A stretch of DNA of 64,000 nucleotides from assembly GCF_001761485.1 (NCBI RefSeq), contig NC_090773.1, positions 1,736,001 through 1,800,000 on the forward strand. Direction: 5' to 3'. Of this stretch, positions 18,859-28,923 are shown piece after piece. The notes under the pieces are model-generated. The model made no database searches. It saw nothing but the letters and a program-made list of their open reading frames with translations, and was not told the DNA's origin. A program made the translations under genes and the position numbers. This DNA is from Yarrowia lipolytica. Taxonomy: Eukaryota; Ascomycota; Dipodascomycetes; Dipodascales. Every line of letters starts with the position of its first letter. Positions within the stretch are counted from its first letter, which is position 1.

Positions 18859-20469
18859 CTATCGCTGCTCCAACTGCACACACCACTCCCCTCCCCAAGT
18901 GATGGTCAGCGGCTTGAACCGCTCAATCTCAAAAATCTTTTGCGGAAGACCCATATCGATCAAATAGTGGGTATGCTTGGACTGGAGGGTGTCCTCCAGA
19001 GGAATGCCGGTGCTGACAAGAACAGCCTTGGACTTGGACACGTAGTCCTCGTCGACACAAACCAGAGTGGTCTTGGCGTCAAAGACGGACTGAGTCTGGG
19101 CCTGCGCGATTTCGGCCGACAGAATCGCCACTTCAGGGGCTCCCAGCTTGTTCTTTCGAGCCAGCTGGGTGAAATCGGCCACAGAGACCACCACCTTACC
19201 GTAGCAGAGCTCGAAGAAGTTGAACTTCAGCTCAAACGACGGATCGTAGCTTTCGCGGGGCTTGATGAGGAGCGCAACCACCTTGAGACCGTGGTTGGAA
19301 AGATGGGAGGCTGCAGAAAGGGCCTTCTTGCCGGCCTCGGAGTCGCCAACCAACACCACACAAAAGGGAAGAGGGTTAAAGTTGGACGAGGACCCAAACC
19401 TGGCGTTGCCGCCAGACAATCGGATCACCAGCTCAGCGAGCTTGAGGCCACAGTTCTCGATCAGAGAAGCCATGAAGGGGGTGACTAGCCGCATGACATC
19501 GTTGTATTGATCCTCGGATGCCACGGGGATGTGGGACGAGTCGGACAGCGACACAAAGTGGGTTGTGACCCGGTCTCCACCATCTTCGTCGTCGTACTCA
19601 TCGTCTTCGTCTTCCTCTTGATTGTCTTCGATCCACCGGCTCTGAGCTGTGACTGGCTTAAGCACCATTTCGTTGTGGGGCACCTTTCCGGCGTTGGCAG
19701 CAAAGTCGTGCTTCTTGGCATGGGTCTTATGAGGCGTATTTTTGTTGTGCGACACCAGCCGTTGCTCTACAGGCACGTTGTCACATTCTCGGATCTCGTC
19801 AAAGACCTGCTGCTTGTCAAACTTCTGCAGGTTGGCCTGGAAGTCAAAGTCGCCAGTGAAGGAGGTATCGGTTTCCCAGTCGGCGTTGTAGTTGCTATTG
19901 TTGTGGGGGGCATTGGAGTTGTGTTTATGGTTGTTTTTCTTCTTGCGGTTGAGCTGCTTGACACGTGACACGAGCTCCTGGTCCGACAGAGACGACGACG
20001 ACTCGTAGCCAGACGACGCCTTGGGGGGCTTGGGAGCGTGGGGATGGTTATGGGAGAACCCGCTCATCTCGGCTCGATGTGCGTCAAACAGAGAGTTGAC
20101 GGAGAACCCGGAGCTTCCGGGTGCGCCGCCGGGGGCCCCGCCCTGCTGACCGGGGGGACCAGATCGGGTCTGTGACCCAGATCGGGGCTGCTGGGCATGT
20201 GACCCAGATCGTGACGGGGGTTGTGTTTGGGGCTGTCGGTTCTGGATCTGGGGCTGGGTCTGGGCCTGATGCTGTCGTGGATCAGGCAGCTGGAGCTCCT
20301 GCTGGCCGCGCTCAATGACATTCAACGACTTGATGGCATCGCCAGGCAGGTTGACGGGTCCATTTTGTGTCCGTAACGACAGCATACCGTTTTCGACCTT
20401 GGTAACAAGTCCCTCGCGGAGACCATCGGCTGTAGTTACCCGGACATAGAGTCCCACAAAGTTGCTCAT
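18859..20469 (-). CDS. EDC3: Edc3-like enhancer of mRNA decapping
   Basis: The protein is 536 aa from the ATG at 20469; the frame remains open upstream only through a poly-Phe stretch caused by an A-rich run. Domains: an N-terminal divergent LSm domain (MSNFVGLYVRVTTADGLREG and NGPVNLPGDAIKSLNVIERG, residues 1-70); a long Gln/Pro/Ser-rich linker; an FDF motif with DWETDTSFTGDFDFQANLQK at about residues 195-215; and a YjeF_N Rossmann-like domain in the C-terminal half (PFCVVLVGDSEAGKKALSAA, SHLSNHGLKVVALLI). Edc3 is a P-body scaffold that binds Dcp2 and Dhh1 and promotes decapping; the YjeF_N domain drives dimerisation. All three expected modules are present and in order. Confidence 0.93.
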   Translation of the reverse strand: MSNFVGLYVRVTTADGLREGLVTKVENGMLSLRTQNGPVNLPGDAIKSLNVIERGQQELQLPDPRQHQAQTQPQIQNRQPQTQPPSRSGSHAQQPRSGSQTRSGPPGQQGGAPGGAPGSSGFSVNSLFDAHRAEMSGFSHNHPHAPKPPKASSGYESSSSLSDQELVSRVKQLNRKKKNNHKHNSNAPHNNSNYNADWETDTSFTGDFDFQANLQKFDKQQVFDEIRECDNVPVEQRLVSHNKNTPHKTHAKKHDFAANAGKVPHNEMVLKPVTAQSRWIEDNQEEDEDDEYDDEDGGDRVTTHFVSLSDSSHIPVASEDQYNDVMRLVTPFMASLIENCGLKLAELVIRLSGGNARFGSSSNFNPLPFCVVLVGDSEAGKKALSAASHLSNHGLKVVALLIKPRESYDPSFELKFNFFELCYGKVVVSVADFTQLARKNKLGAPEVAILSAEIAQAQTQSVFDAKTTLVCVDEDYVSKSKAVLVSTGIPLEDTLQSKHTHYLIDMGLPQKIFEIERFKPLTITWGGEWCVQLEQR

Positions 20470-20586
20470 TGGTGATGAGGAATGGTAGTTGCGGGTGAAG
20501 TAGTGGTGGGGAGAGAGGCTCACACTATGCAAGTGGGTGGTGAGAAATGGGGTGGGAGGTTGAAGTTTATTTGGGAACTTTGGGGG

Positions 20587-20618
<32 letters not shown>

Positions 20619-21747
20619 AAAAAAAAAGGGCCAACACGAATGAAATTGTGATAAAATGGATAAATTAGAGGAGAATATTATAAGTGAGTATATCACAGAA
20701 ATATACGACGTCTTGTCGCTGTGTGTGTCCCTTTTGCGTTACTCAAAGAACTGACGTAGTTGAAGGACTTGTTTGGATCGTCTGTGGGTTAAAATAGGTA
20801 CTGCAGTGGACTGATAACTATATCGAGAATAGTTTGTTAGGTAAATAGAAGAAATTAGTTGAGTAACATAAGAAATTAGTTGAATAACATAAGAAATTAG
20901 TTGAGTAATAAAGGACTAGTTACTTGAGAAGGGCGTGTACTCAAGGAGATCAAGTATCTGTACTTGTACAGGTACAGTAGAACAAGAACCTGGCAATAGA
21001 GTCATCATGCGCCAGGAGTATACTGCTGCTACACGAGGTCCCGTGGTACTATAGAGAGACTTGTTGCACTGCTCAGTGGACTGGACCTGCTGTTTGTCTG
21101 TGTGGGCGCCAACACAAGAGGAAGTTGTGTAGCAGACCAAAAAGATTCATTAGTACCTGAATTGACGTAGATAGGGGTATATTTTGAAGTTTGGAGTCGT
21201 TTATCTCCAACAGTTGTCTAGAAGGTGGTTATATGGAAGTCTCCAGAGTAGATATAAGTACACCGGTACATATCTATTGTACATAGACGACCACTTGTAA
21301 CAATCTGTCTGGCGTATTAGCAATGGTTGCAGATCAGTCTCGCAGTCTCCAGCATCTCCAGAGCTACGACACTCTCCTGATATTGCCATGCTATGCTCCC
21401 ATCCATGTACTGTCGTCAACAGTATGTCTTCCACTGATGGACATTACTGTGCTACTGTCGACAACAATATGTATAGTAGGAGTAAATGAGCTGTAAAGTG
21501 CATCTCTCTCGAGCCACCCATTCTGTCCATAATCCATTGGTTTGTATATACATTGTTCATTTCTGTTCATGTGTCCCAGGTTTCAAAAGCATGCTGAACT
21601 TGTAGACAGCAGAATACCGATGGAGTCGTCGGAGAGAACATCTCGATCAACCGACCCAAAGAGCAGCTCTGTCTCTTTTCTCGCCCAGTCAAACACTTGT
21701 GCACTTCAACATGTTCACCTCAACTCAACATCTCCCATCCGTTCCCA
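20470..21747. other. Intergenic region between EDC3 and the 148-aa membrane protein gene
   Basis: It begins with the A-rich tract just upstream of EDC3 (about 20585-20630). A 3 x 21-bp tandem repeat follows (20850-20912). No gene is recognised in the rest. Confidence 0.5.
20850..20912. repeat. Tandem repeat, 3 x 21 bp
   Basis: The units at 20850, 20871 and 20892 each start AGAAATTAGTTGA. They differ at one to three positions. Confidence 0.85.
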
Positions 21748-22194
21748 CTAAATGAACTTGCTCAAGGGCTTGGAATTGGAGTCCTGGACCGGAGCAGCCT
21801 TAGACGCGGTCTTTTCCGCCTCGGGCTCAACAGTGGAGTCTCTGATCTGCTCGAAAATCTCCTGGACATCCTTGGAGGGCGCCGACGACGACCACAGCTC
21901 TCGCTCCTTGGCAACGTCCACCTTTTCGCCGGCCTCGACCCGCTTGATCAGACCTTTGAGACCCTCGATCTGCGTCGTCATCTTGCGGTCCAGCTCGTCG
22001 TACTCGTGCTTGGCCATGGAAACGTTGATGGTGGCGGAAAACATGAAGCCGATGAAAAACAGCATCGGCACGTACGATGTGTCAATGTACCGGGTGAAGC
22101 CCGCAAACGGGTTGTTGCTGGTTTTGCGCCGGTATCCTCGGGCCAGAGACGGGCTGGCCACGGTCTTTGTGCTTCTTCGCAGAATGCCAAACAT
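21748..22194 (-). CDS. Small single-pass membrane protein, probably mitochondrial
   Basis: This 148-aa protein is not assigned to a family with confidence. The N-terminus (MFGILRRSTKTVASPSLARG, then YRRK) is basic with no acidic residues, like a mitochondrial presequence. One hydrophobic segment (YVPMLFFIGFMFSATINV, about residues 41-58) follows. After it comes a charged helical region that could form a coiled coil (EYDELDRKMTTQIEGLKGLI), and then a polar tail. The layout recalls small inner-membrane assembly factors such as Ina17, but no diagnostic motif supports that name. The frame is long for chance, the start is clean, and the layout makes sense, so it is probably a real gene. Confidence 0.75.
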   Translation of the reverse strand: MFGILRRSTKTVASPSLARGYRRKTSNNPFAGFTRYIDTSYVPMLFFIGFMFSATINVSMAKHEYDELDRKMTTQIEGLKGLIKRVEAGEKVDVAKERELWSSSAPSKDVQEIFEQIRDSTVEPEAEKTASKAAPVQDSNSKPLSKFI

Positions 22195-23305
22195 TGCTGG
22201 TGGTGATGAGGATTAGGCTGAAAGATCAATGTAAATGCACGGTGAAAAGGTTGTCTGGTGGAGCTGTACTAGTACGTGGGTAGAATGTGATGTTTGCGAG
22301 ATGCACGGGCTTGGGGGATTCGTGGAGTTGGATATTGTAAGGTCGGTGATAGACGCTAGTTGTCTTACAAAAAGGGCGAGTTTGGGGGGTATTATTTGGA
22401 GATATCCCGGTTCAACTACGTTCAACTACGTTCAACTACGTTCAACTACGTTACTTGAAATATAGTTGAATAATATATAGTACTGTACTACAGTCTATTA
22501 CTGCCACAACAAGACTTGAAAGACTTGATGGAGGATGAGGATTGTAATTTGTCTAAGTACCCTCTACCGGATCAAATGCTGAACATTGAGATAACTTGTA
22601 CTGGTACGTACAGTACATACAGTAGTTTTACATGTACACTATGATTAAAAATATTTTTTATAAAAGGATTAAAAGATTAAAAGATTGAAAGATTAAAAGA
22701 TAAAAAAATTAAAAAAATTTTTTAAAAAAAGATTAAAAGATTAAAAAAAAAATAATTAAATAATTTTTTTATTTTTTTATTTTTTTTCACAATCTAGAAA
22801 AACGTCAACTTCTTCGGTCCTGTTTCTACTAATACTTGTACCGTACGAAACACAATTAGTTAACGATTGGGTCCAATCACACCCAAGTAAAACCTCCACC
22901 CTCAAATCTTCTCTTCACCTACTCCTACTTAACAACTCCTCTAATTAAACACTCGTGACACGCATGACACCGTCCCCTCAATCACGTCAGACAAGGGTGT
23001 GTTATTTTTTTTTTTCTTTTGTCGAGAGTGAAATGAAGTGAAGGGACACAAACACAATTAGACAGTATATATACACGTGTGTATTCCCCACTTTCTTCCC
23101 CATTTTCTTCTTCTCCCACAGTCTCTTTTCGCTCTTCGCTCGCTCTCGCTCTTTCTCTTTCTCCACAACTCGCTGAGTAACAACCGTCTCACCCCCATGT
23201 AATGCATGGTCCAAACTCTGATAGGTGGCACGCACAACAGTATACGAGTCCACCGACTGCCGCCTGCCCATTGCAAAACGCCCGTTATCGCCCCTCTTCA
23301 ACACA
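22195..23305. other. Intergenic region between two divergent membrane-protein genes
   Basis: It contains four perfect copies of TTCAACTACG (22411-22450) and an A/T-rich tract with GATTAAAA units (22660-22790). No gene is seen. The last 300 bases are the CT-rich leader of the TMEM115-like gene. Confidence 0.55.
22411..22450. repeat. Tandem repeat, 4 x 10 bp (TTCAACTACG)
   Basis: Four exact decamer copies lie about 220 bases upstream of the minus-strand start at 22194, so they are in its promoter region. Confidence 0.9.
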
Positions 23306-24316
23306 ATGCGAATATCAATCCCGCCGGTGACTCGCACATTGCTCGGACTGACCGTTTTCTCGTCGCTTCTGGTGCTCTCGCTGCGATATCTCGCCTACAT
23401 CAGCCTGCCCGACCCCCATGACGTGGTGGTCCCCTGGATCCAGCTGGTGCCCACGTTGTCGGTCATGTACCCCTGGACGCTGCTGACGGCCACGTTTGTC
23501 GAGACCAACCTCTTTTCGGGCCTGCTGCAGCTCTCCACGCTGTGGTTTGGAGGAGCCTACTGTGAAAGCGTGTGGTCCAGCCGTGGCCTGGTCAAGTTTG
23601 TCGTCATCCAGGCGGTGGTGCCCAACGTGCTTGCGGTGCTGTGCGCGGTGGCGTTCTTCTGGCTCACCCAGCGACCCGAGGAACTCATGGTCGACTTCAG
23701 CGGCGGCACCGCCATTGTGTCGGGCTTCATTGTTGCCTTCAAACAGCTGGCTCCCGAACACCGCATTGTGCTGTTCAGAGGTCTGGTCAAGTTCCGTGTG
23801 CTGCATCTGCCGCTCATCTTTCTCGTGGCCAATACGCTTCTGGGTCTGCTGTCGTCGGTCTACGTGATCCACGCCTGGGGTGGTTTTTTTGTCGCGTGGG
23901 TCTATCTGCGGTTCCTCAAGATCTCCTACGCCGATCCGGTACTGCCGTTTTCGGGCAGCTCGTCCAATGCGGCCAACGCAACCCATCACAACCCCCACGG
24001 AGTGCGGGTCAGAGGAGACGCCGGCGATGCGTTTGCGCTCGACCAGTTTTTCCCCGAGCCCATGGCTTTTGTGGTGCGCAAGGTGTCGTACCCGGTGTGG
24101 TCGGTGCTGGTCAAGCTGGGGGTCAAGCCGTTTGAACAGAGCGAGATCGACTCGTCAAACCAGCGGTACCAGAGCAAGCGGGCTGCGGCCATCCAACAGC
24201 CCACATGGCGGTTTGGGGTGGCCCAAGAGCTGCAGCAGACCCAAAATACCCGTGCTGAGGCGGAGCGACGGCGCCAGCTGGCCCTCAGAGCCTTGGACGA
24301 GAGAATGGGAAAGTAG
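23306..24316 (+). CDS. TMEM115/DUF1751-like rhomboid-fold membrane protein
   Basis: The 336-aa protein starts at MRISIPPVTRTLLGL (CACAATG context). The frame is open for 27 codons upstream, but without matching sequence. It matches the DUF1751 family (human TMEM115, yeast YOL107w): VPTLSVMYPWTLLTATFVET, LWFGGAYCESVWSSRGLVKF, SGGTAIVSGFIVAFKQLAPE, and HAWGGFFVAWVYLRFLK. About six membrane segments occupy residues 12-210. A cytosolic tail ends in a helical, charged region. Family members are rhomboid-related but lack the catalytic Ser/His; the human protein sits in the Golgi and affects retrograde transport. A catalytic GxSG motif is absent here as well, so it is not a protease. Confidence 0.88.
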   Translation: MRISIPPVTRTLLGLTVFSSLLVLSLRYLAYISLPDPHDVVVPWIQLVPTLSVMYPWTLLTATFVETNLFSGLLQLSTLWFGGAYCESVWSSRGLVKFVVIQAVVPNVLAVLCAVAFFWLTQRPEELMVDFSGGTAIVSGFIVAFKQLAPEHRIVLFRGLVKFRVLHLPLIFLVANTLLGLLSSVYVIHAWGGFFVAWVYLRFLKISYADPVLPFSGSSSNAANATHHNPHGVRVRGDAGDAFALDQFFPEPMAFVVRKVSYPVWSVLVKLGVKPFEQSEIDSSNQRYQSKRAAAIQQPTWRFGVAQELQQTQNTRAEAERRRQLALRALDERMGK

Positions 24317-24351
24317 AGCCGAGGGAATGGGAAAGGACTGCTGTGGTATCG

Positions 24352-24353
<2 letters not shown>

Positions 24354-24412
<59 letters not shown>
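24354..24412. repeat. (GA)n microsatellite
   Basis: About 29 uninterrupted GA units lie just after the TMEM115-like stop codon, probably inside its 3' UTR. Confidence 0.95.
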
Positions 24413-24418
<6 letters not shown>

Positions 24419-24540
24419 TCCTCATGAAGCGCATACTGTCAGTTGCTCACTTTATTGACTACAGAGTCGACCAAGCTGGAGGATTAATAACCACGAGTCC
24501 TGGAACAACAGTCTGAACCACTGTTGCCGTGACAGCTATG

Positions 24541-24594
24541 ACTGCAATGACTGCAATGATTGCAATGACTGCAATGACTGCAATGATTACAATG
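24541..24594. repeat. Tandem repeat, 6 x 9 bp (ACTGCAATG)
   Basis: Six units lie in register: four exact ACTGCAATG, one ATTGCAATG and one ATTACAATG. Confidence 0.9.
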
Positions 24595-25830
24595 ACAGTG
24601 AATGGGGAGACTTCAACTGGAGAGACTGCCGGAGCCGTTGTCTATCGTCGACAAGGACGAGTGACATATTTATAGAGCCGAAAATACATTGTATATACAT
24701 GTCTGAAGTTGGGTGATGTAGCTGGGTGTGGTACAGTAGTATAGAATCGTAGCACTGCGCCTCAGTTGACAATCTACAAGCTTCCAAGCACTGACAAATG
24801 CTTGCAAAGGCTGGAAAAACCTCTGAAAGGCTGCCATTCCCATTTTCCCCATTTTTTCCATTTTTTCCATTTTTTCCATTTATTCCATTTTCAGTCTTAC
24901 CTAATCAGAATCTTCAATTCTCGATTGTCAAATGACAATCGCAACTGTAGAGATTGTCGCGATTCCGGGCTTCTGAGTCTCGTCAGCGCAAGTCGCTGGT
25001 TCTCCAACTCTTCAGTCTGCCACGATAGCGCCATCGCCGACCACCGTACTGTACGGTAGTTCGTAAAGAAACAAAAAAAAATAGAAAAGAAAAAGAATAA
25101 AAAAAATAGAAAAAAGAAAAGAAATAATAAATAAAAAAAGAAAAAGAACAAGAAAATAGAAAAAAGAAACAAAAAGAAAAGAGATGGAACAGAAAGAATA
25201 CGTGAACAAGCAAACAACGAAAGCCATTCGCTCTTCTCAACAAACCGGATCCAAATCCGATTTGCGGGTATATCATTATCTAGGCGTAAGTAGCTGAAAA
25301 TGTGTTCCCCTAGAATAAAACAAATAAAAAACAACCAACAAACCAAAAAATAAATATATAAAATAAAATACTGTAAAATAAATAAAAAATAAATAAATAA
25401 ATAAATAAATCGTAGCAACGTGCGCCTGTAAATGGGAGAAAGATGCGTCTATTTATGCGCCCCTTTGGAGACCAGGGAGTTACACAGACACGGTCCCCGA
25501 AAGACTCCAGTCTCGAACTCACCAAGTCGGTTCTTGTCCACATGCCACCAAGTCGCTTCTTCTCCACAAACCTCGGCATTTATGCTGCACACGCTTGATA
25601 GGTTGCTCCCAATAAACTTTGTCCACTTCACGTCTGTCACGTTAGAGGAGCGACGACGAGCCCGCAGCTAGTTACGGTACCGCCACGATAGATAGATAGA
25701 CAGGATTTGGAGCGAGTTTTCGACGGATTCAGACGGACACAAACAGACACAAACAGACACAGACAGACACAGACAGACACAGACAGACACAGACAGCAAC
25801 GTCTTTTCGACCCCGACACAAGCACAATCA

Positions 25831-25938
25831 GAAGCGATTTCAGAAGCGATTTCACAAGCGATTTCATAAGTGATTTCACAAGCGATTTCAGAAGCGATTT
25901 CATAAGCGATTTCACAAGCGATTTCATAAGCGATCTCT
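25831..25938. repeat. Tandem repeat, 9 x 12 bp in the TPS2 leader
   Basis: Nine consecutive units of NAAGCGATTTCA (N is G, C or T; one unit has TGAT, and the last is degenerate) lie 92-199 bases before the TPS2 start codon. They follow a (CAGACA/CAAACAGACA) array at 25730-25795. Confidence 0.9.
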
Positions 25939-26029
25939 CTTGTCGACACAATTTCTTCTCTTCTCTTCTCTCGCTTCTCTTCTATTGTCGAGACCGATTC
26001 CAAACAACCGTCACACTCTCCCGTCCGCC

Positions 26030-28432
26030 ATGCTACCGGAAATCATCACCCCAACCGCGGCGAGAGCGCTCAATGTGCCCATATCTGGACGGGTCATCAA
26101 CTGTGTCACGACCCTGCCGTACGAAATCTACCGCGAGGGAGCGACGTACAAAATTCGACCGCGACGTGGCAACTCGGCCCTCTACTCGGCGCTGGATTAT
26201 ATGCAGTCTGGCGACGGAGACACCACATGGACATCGTCGCTGGTGGCGTGGACGGGCGAAATCGCGCTGCCGGCCGCCACGTCGCTGCCAGACCTGGAGC
26301 TGTATCAGAAGCTCACGGAGCAGGACAAACACATGCTCGAACGGGAGCTGACCGAGGCGCAGGGCGGCACGCCGACTCACCCGATCTGGACAGACTCGGG
26401 CGACACCGTGTCCACGGGCTACAACGAACAGCTGTCGCCCACCCGCCGCTACGCAGAAAACATTCTGTGGCCCATTCTGCACTACATCCAGGGCGAACCC
26501 ACCGACGGGCGCGACGAGAAAAAATGGTGGAGCGACTACGAAGACCTCAACCGCAAGTACTGCGACAAGGTTCTGGACATCTACAACGAGGGCGACGTCA
26601 TCTGGATCCACGACTACTACCTGTTCCTGTTGCCCAAAATGATCCGCGAAAAGCTGCCCGACGCCCGGATCGGCTTCTTCATGCATGCGCCGTTCCCGTC
26701 GTCAGAGTACTTTCGGTGTCTGGCAAAGCGCCAGGAGCTGCTGCAGGGCGTGCTGGCGTCGAATCTCATTTCCACCCAGAGCGAGGCCCACAAACGGCAC
26801 TTTATGAGCGCATGTTCCCGCATTGTGGGCGCAGAAACAGCCACGCCAACGTCCGTCTATGCCTACGGCCAGTCCGTGTCCGTGGTCGCTCTGCCAATCG
26901 GCATCGACACGGCAAAGGTGGAGGCGGACGCCTTCACTGATGAAATAACGGAAAAAGTGCGGGCGATTCGGCAGCTGTACCCCGACAAGAAGATCATTGT
27001 GGGCCGAGACCGGCTGGATTCGGTCCGGGGCGTGGTGCAGAAGTTGTATGCGTTCGACGTGTTTCTCAAACGGTACCCCGAGTGGCGGGATCGCGTGGTA
27101 CTGGTGCAGGTGACGTCACATACCGCCACAGGCACGCGCAAAGTCGAAAAGAAGGTGGCCGAGCTGGTGTCATCCATAAACGGCAGATATGGTGCCATCC
27201 ACTTTTCGCCAGTGCATCATTACACCAAGCACATTGCTCGCGAGGAGTATCTGGCTCTGTTGCGAGTGGCGGACCTTTGTCTCATCACTTCGGTTCGTGA
27301 TGGCATGAACACCACTGCCTTGGAGTTTATTGTGTGCCAAAACGGCAACAACTCTCCGTTGATTCTGTCCGAGTTCACGGGATCGGCCGGAAACCTGCCT
27401 GGCGCGATTCTGGTGAACCCCTGGGACGCTGTTGGGGTTGCAGAGCAGATCAACCGGACATTCCGAATGGGCCAGGACGAGAAGCTGGCGATCGAGCAAC
27501 CGCTGTACCAGCGGGTGACCGCCAACACGGTGCAGCACTGGGTGAACCGGTTTGTATCGCAGGTGATCAGCAACACCTTCCGAACCGACCAGTCTCATCT
27601 GACGCCGATTCTCGACAATCACAAACTTGTGGAGCGGTTCAAGATGGCCAAAAAGCGAGTGTTTTTGTTTGATTATGACGGCACTCTCACGCCCATTGTG
27701 ACGGACCCTGCCGCTGCCACTCCTTCAGACGGTCTGAAGCGGGACCTTCGAGCGCTGGCCAAGGACCCCCGGAACGCCATATGGATAATTTCCGGCCGTG
27801 ACTCCACGTTCCTGGACAAGTGGCTCGGCGATATTGCTGAACTTGGCATGTCTGCCGAGCATGGCTGTTTCATGAAGAATCCAGGCACCACCGACTGGGA
27901 GAACTTGGCAGCCAACTTTGACATGAGCTGGCAGAAGGACGTGAACGACATTTTCCAATACTACACGGAGCGGACACAGGGGTCGCACATTGAACGCAAG
28001 CGTGTGGCTCTGACATGGCACTACCGACGAGCAGACCCTGAATTTGGGCTGTTTCAGGCCCGGGAGTGCCGGGCACATCTGGAGCAGGCGGTGGTGCCCA
28101 AGTGGGACGTGGAGGTGATGAGCGGCAAGGCCAATCTTGAAGTACGGCCCAAGTCGGTCAACAAGGGTGAGATTGTCAAACGGCTCATTTCTGAGTACTC
28201 ATCAGAGGGCCGGCCCCCGCAGTTTGTCCTGTGTATGGGTGACGACCAGACGGACGAGGACATGTTCAAGGCTCTCAAGGATGTACCTGATTTGGACAGC
28301 GAGAGCATTTTCCCCGTAATGATTGGGCCTCCGGAGAAGAAGACCACCGCCAGCTGGCACCTGCTGGAGCCCAAGGGCGTCCTGGAGACGTTGAATGAGC
28401 TGGCCAAGTTGGAGGGCGAGAGTAAGATGTAG
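26030..28432 (+). CDS. TPS2: Trehalose-6-phosphate phosphatase (Tps2-like)
   Basis: The 800-aa protein starts at the ATG of MLPEIITP. Residues ~15-530 form a glycosyltransferase-20 (Tps1-like) domain, with IWIHDYYLFLLPKMIRE, GFFMHAPFPSSEYFRC and RDGMNTTALEFIVCQ. The UDP-glucose site is altered (GRDRLDSVRGVVQKL; Arg where the synthase has the catalytic Lys), as in other Tps2 proteins, so this half is probably not catalytic. Residues ~540-800 are a HAD phosphatase domain: motif I DYDGTLTP (nucleophile Asp548, acid Asp550), IISGRD, and MGDDQTDEDMF. It converts trehalose 6-phosphate to trehalose in the cytosol, within the trehalose synthase complex, and is important in heat and stress tolerance. 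It is slightly shorter than yeast Tps2 (896 aa). Confidence 0.94.
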   Translation: MLPEIITPTAARALNVPISGRVINCVTTLPYEIYREGATYKIRPRRGNSALYSALDYMQSGDGDTTWTSSLVAWTGEIALPAATSLPDLELYQKLTEQDKHMLERELTEAQGGTPTHPIWTDSGDTVSTGYNEQLSPTRRYAENILWPILHYIQGEPTDGRDEKKWWSDYEDLNRKYCDKVLDIYNEGDVIWIHDYYLFLLPKMIREKLPDARIGFFMHAPFPSSEYFRCLAKRQELLQGVLASNLISTQSEAHKRHFMSACSRIVGAETATPTSVYAYGQSVSVVALPIGIDTAKVEADAFTDEITEKVRAIRQLYPDKKIIVGRDRLDSVRGVVQKLYAFDVFLKRYPEWRDRVVLVQVTSHTATGTRKVEKKVAELVSSINGRYGAIHFSPVHHYTKHIAREEYLALLRVADLCLITSVRDGMNTTALEFIVCQNGNNSPLILSEFTGSAGNLPGAILVNPWDAVGVAEQINRTFRMGQDEKLAIEQPLYQRVTANTVQHWVNRFVSQVISNTFRTDQSHLTPILDNHKLVERFKMAKKRVFLFDYDGTLTPIVTDPAAATPSDGLKRDLRALAKDPRNAIWIISGRDSTFLDKWLGDIAELGMSAEHGCFMKNPGTTDWENLAANFDMSWQKDVNDIFQYYTERTQGSHIERKRVALTWHYRRADPEFGLFQARECRAHLEQAVVPKWDVEVMSGKANLEVRPKSVNKGEIVKRLISEYSSEGRPPQFVLCMGDDQTDEDMFKALKDVPDLDSESIFPVMIGPPEKKTTASWHLLEPKGVLETLNELAKLEGESKM

Positions 28433-28923
28433 GTGAAGACGATAGGAAGATATCGCAATCACTTACCCTGCAAGCAAGACTAATAGTCGAGATTTAGATA
28501 GCATGAATAGAATGATAGAACGATGTAGAGTAGAAAAAATAGGGCGCGACAGATATCACTTTATAAAACATCGTCTTGTGAACAAAATCATTCAGAAATC
28601 TCAATAAAATACGTGGTTGTTTCGTCTCAAGTGTTCATTACAGAATACTCAATTTTTTTGATATTTTTTTTAAATATTTTTTCCGAAATGACTGAGACTT
28701 TTGATCACTGATTGTGCATTGCTGACATTTGGGGGTTTTTGAATTAAATTACATGAAAAATACATAGTCCAGAGATGGTCCAGGTTTTATTTAGAAAGTA
28801 AGGAAAGTCTTGGGAACCGACTTTGTCACTGGGCTCGAAACTATGATGAGGATCCTAGTAGCGTCGCTCTTGCCATAGTGAACGAGTGGGTCAAAGTGCT
28901 CTAACCACACTGCACGGTCTGGC
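28433..28923. other. Intergenic region between convergent TPS2 and PNS1
   Basis: Shared 3' flanks, AT-rich (28640-28760). No gene is seen. Confidence 0.5.

Larger units (their letters stand above)
24317..26029. other. Repeat-rich intergenic region and leader upstream of TPS2
   Basis: It holds at least six simple-sequence tracts: (GA)n at 24354-24412; a 9-mer array at 24541-24594; CCATTTTTT units at 24843-24890; a purine-rich tract at 25060-25200; (AAAT)n at 25383-25410; and (CAGACA)-type units at 25730-25795 followed by 12-mers at 25831-25938. No gene is recognised between 24317 and 25680. Confidence 0.6.
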
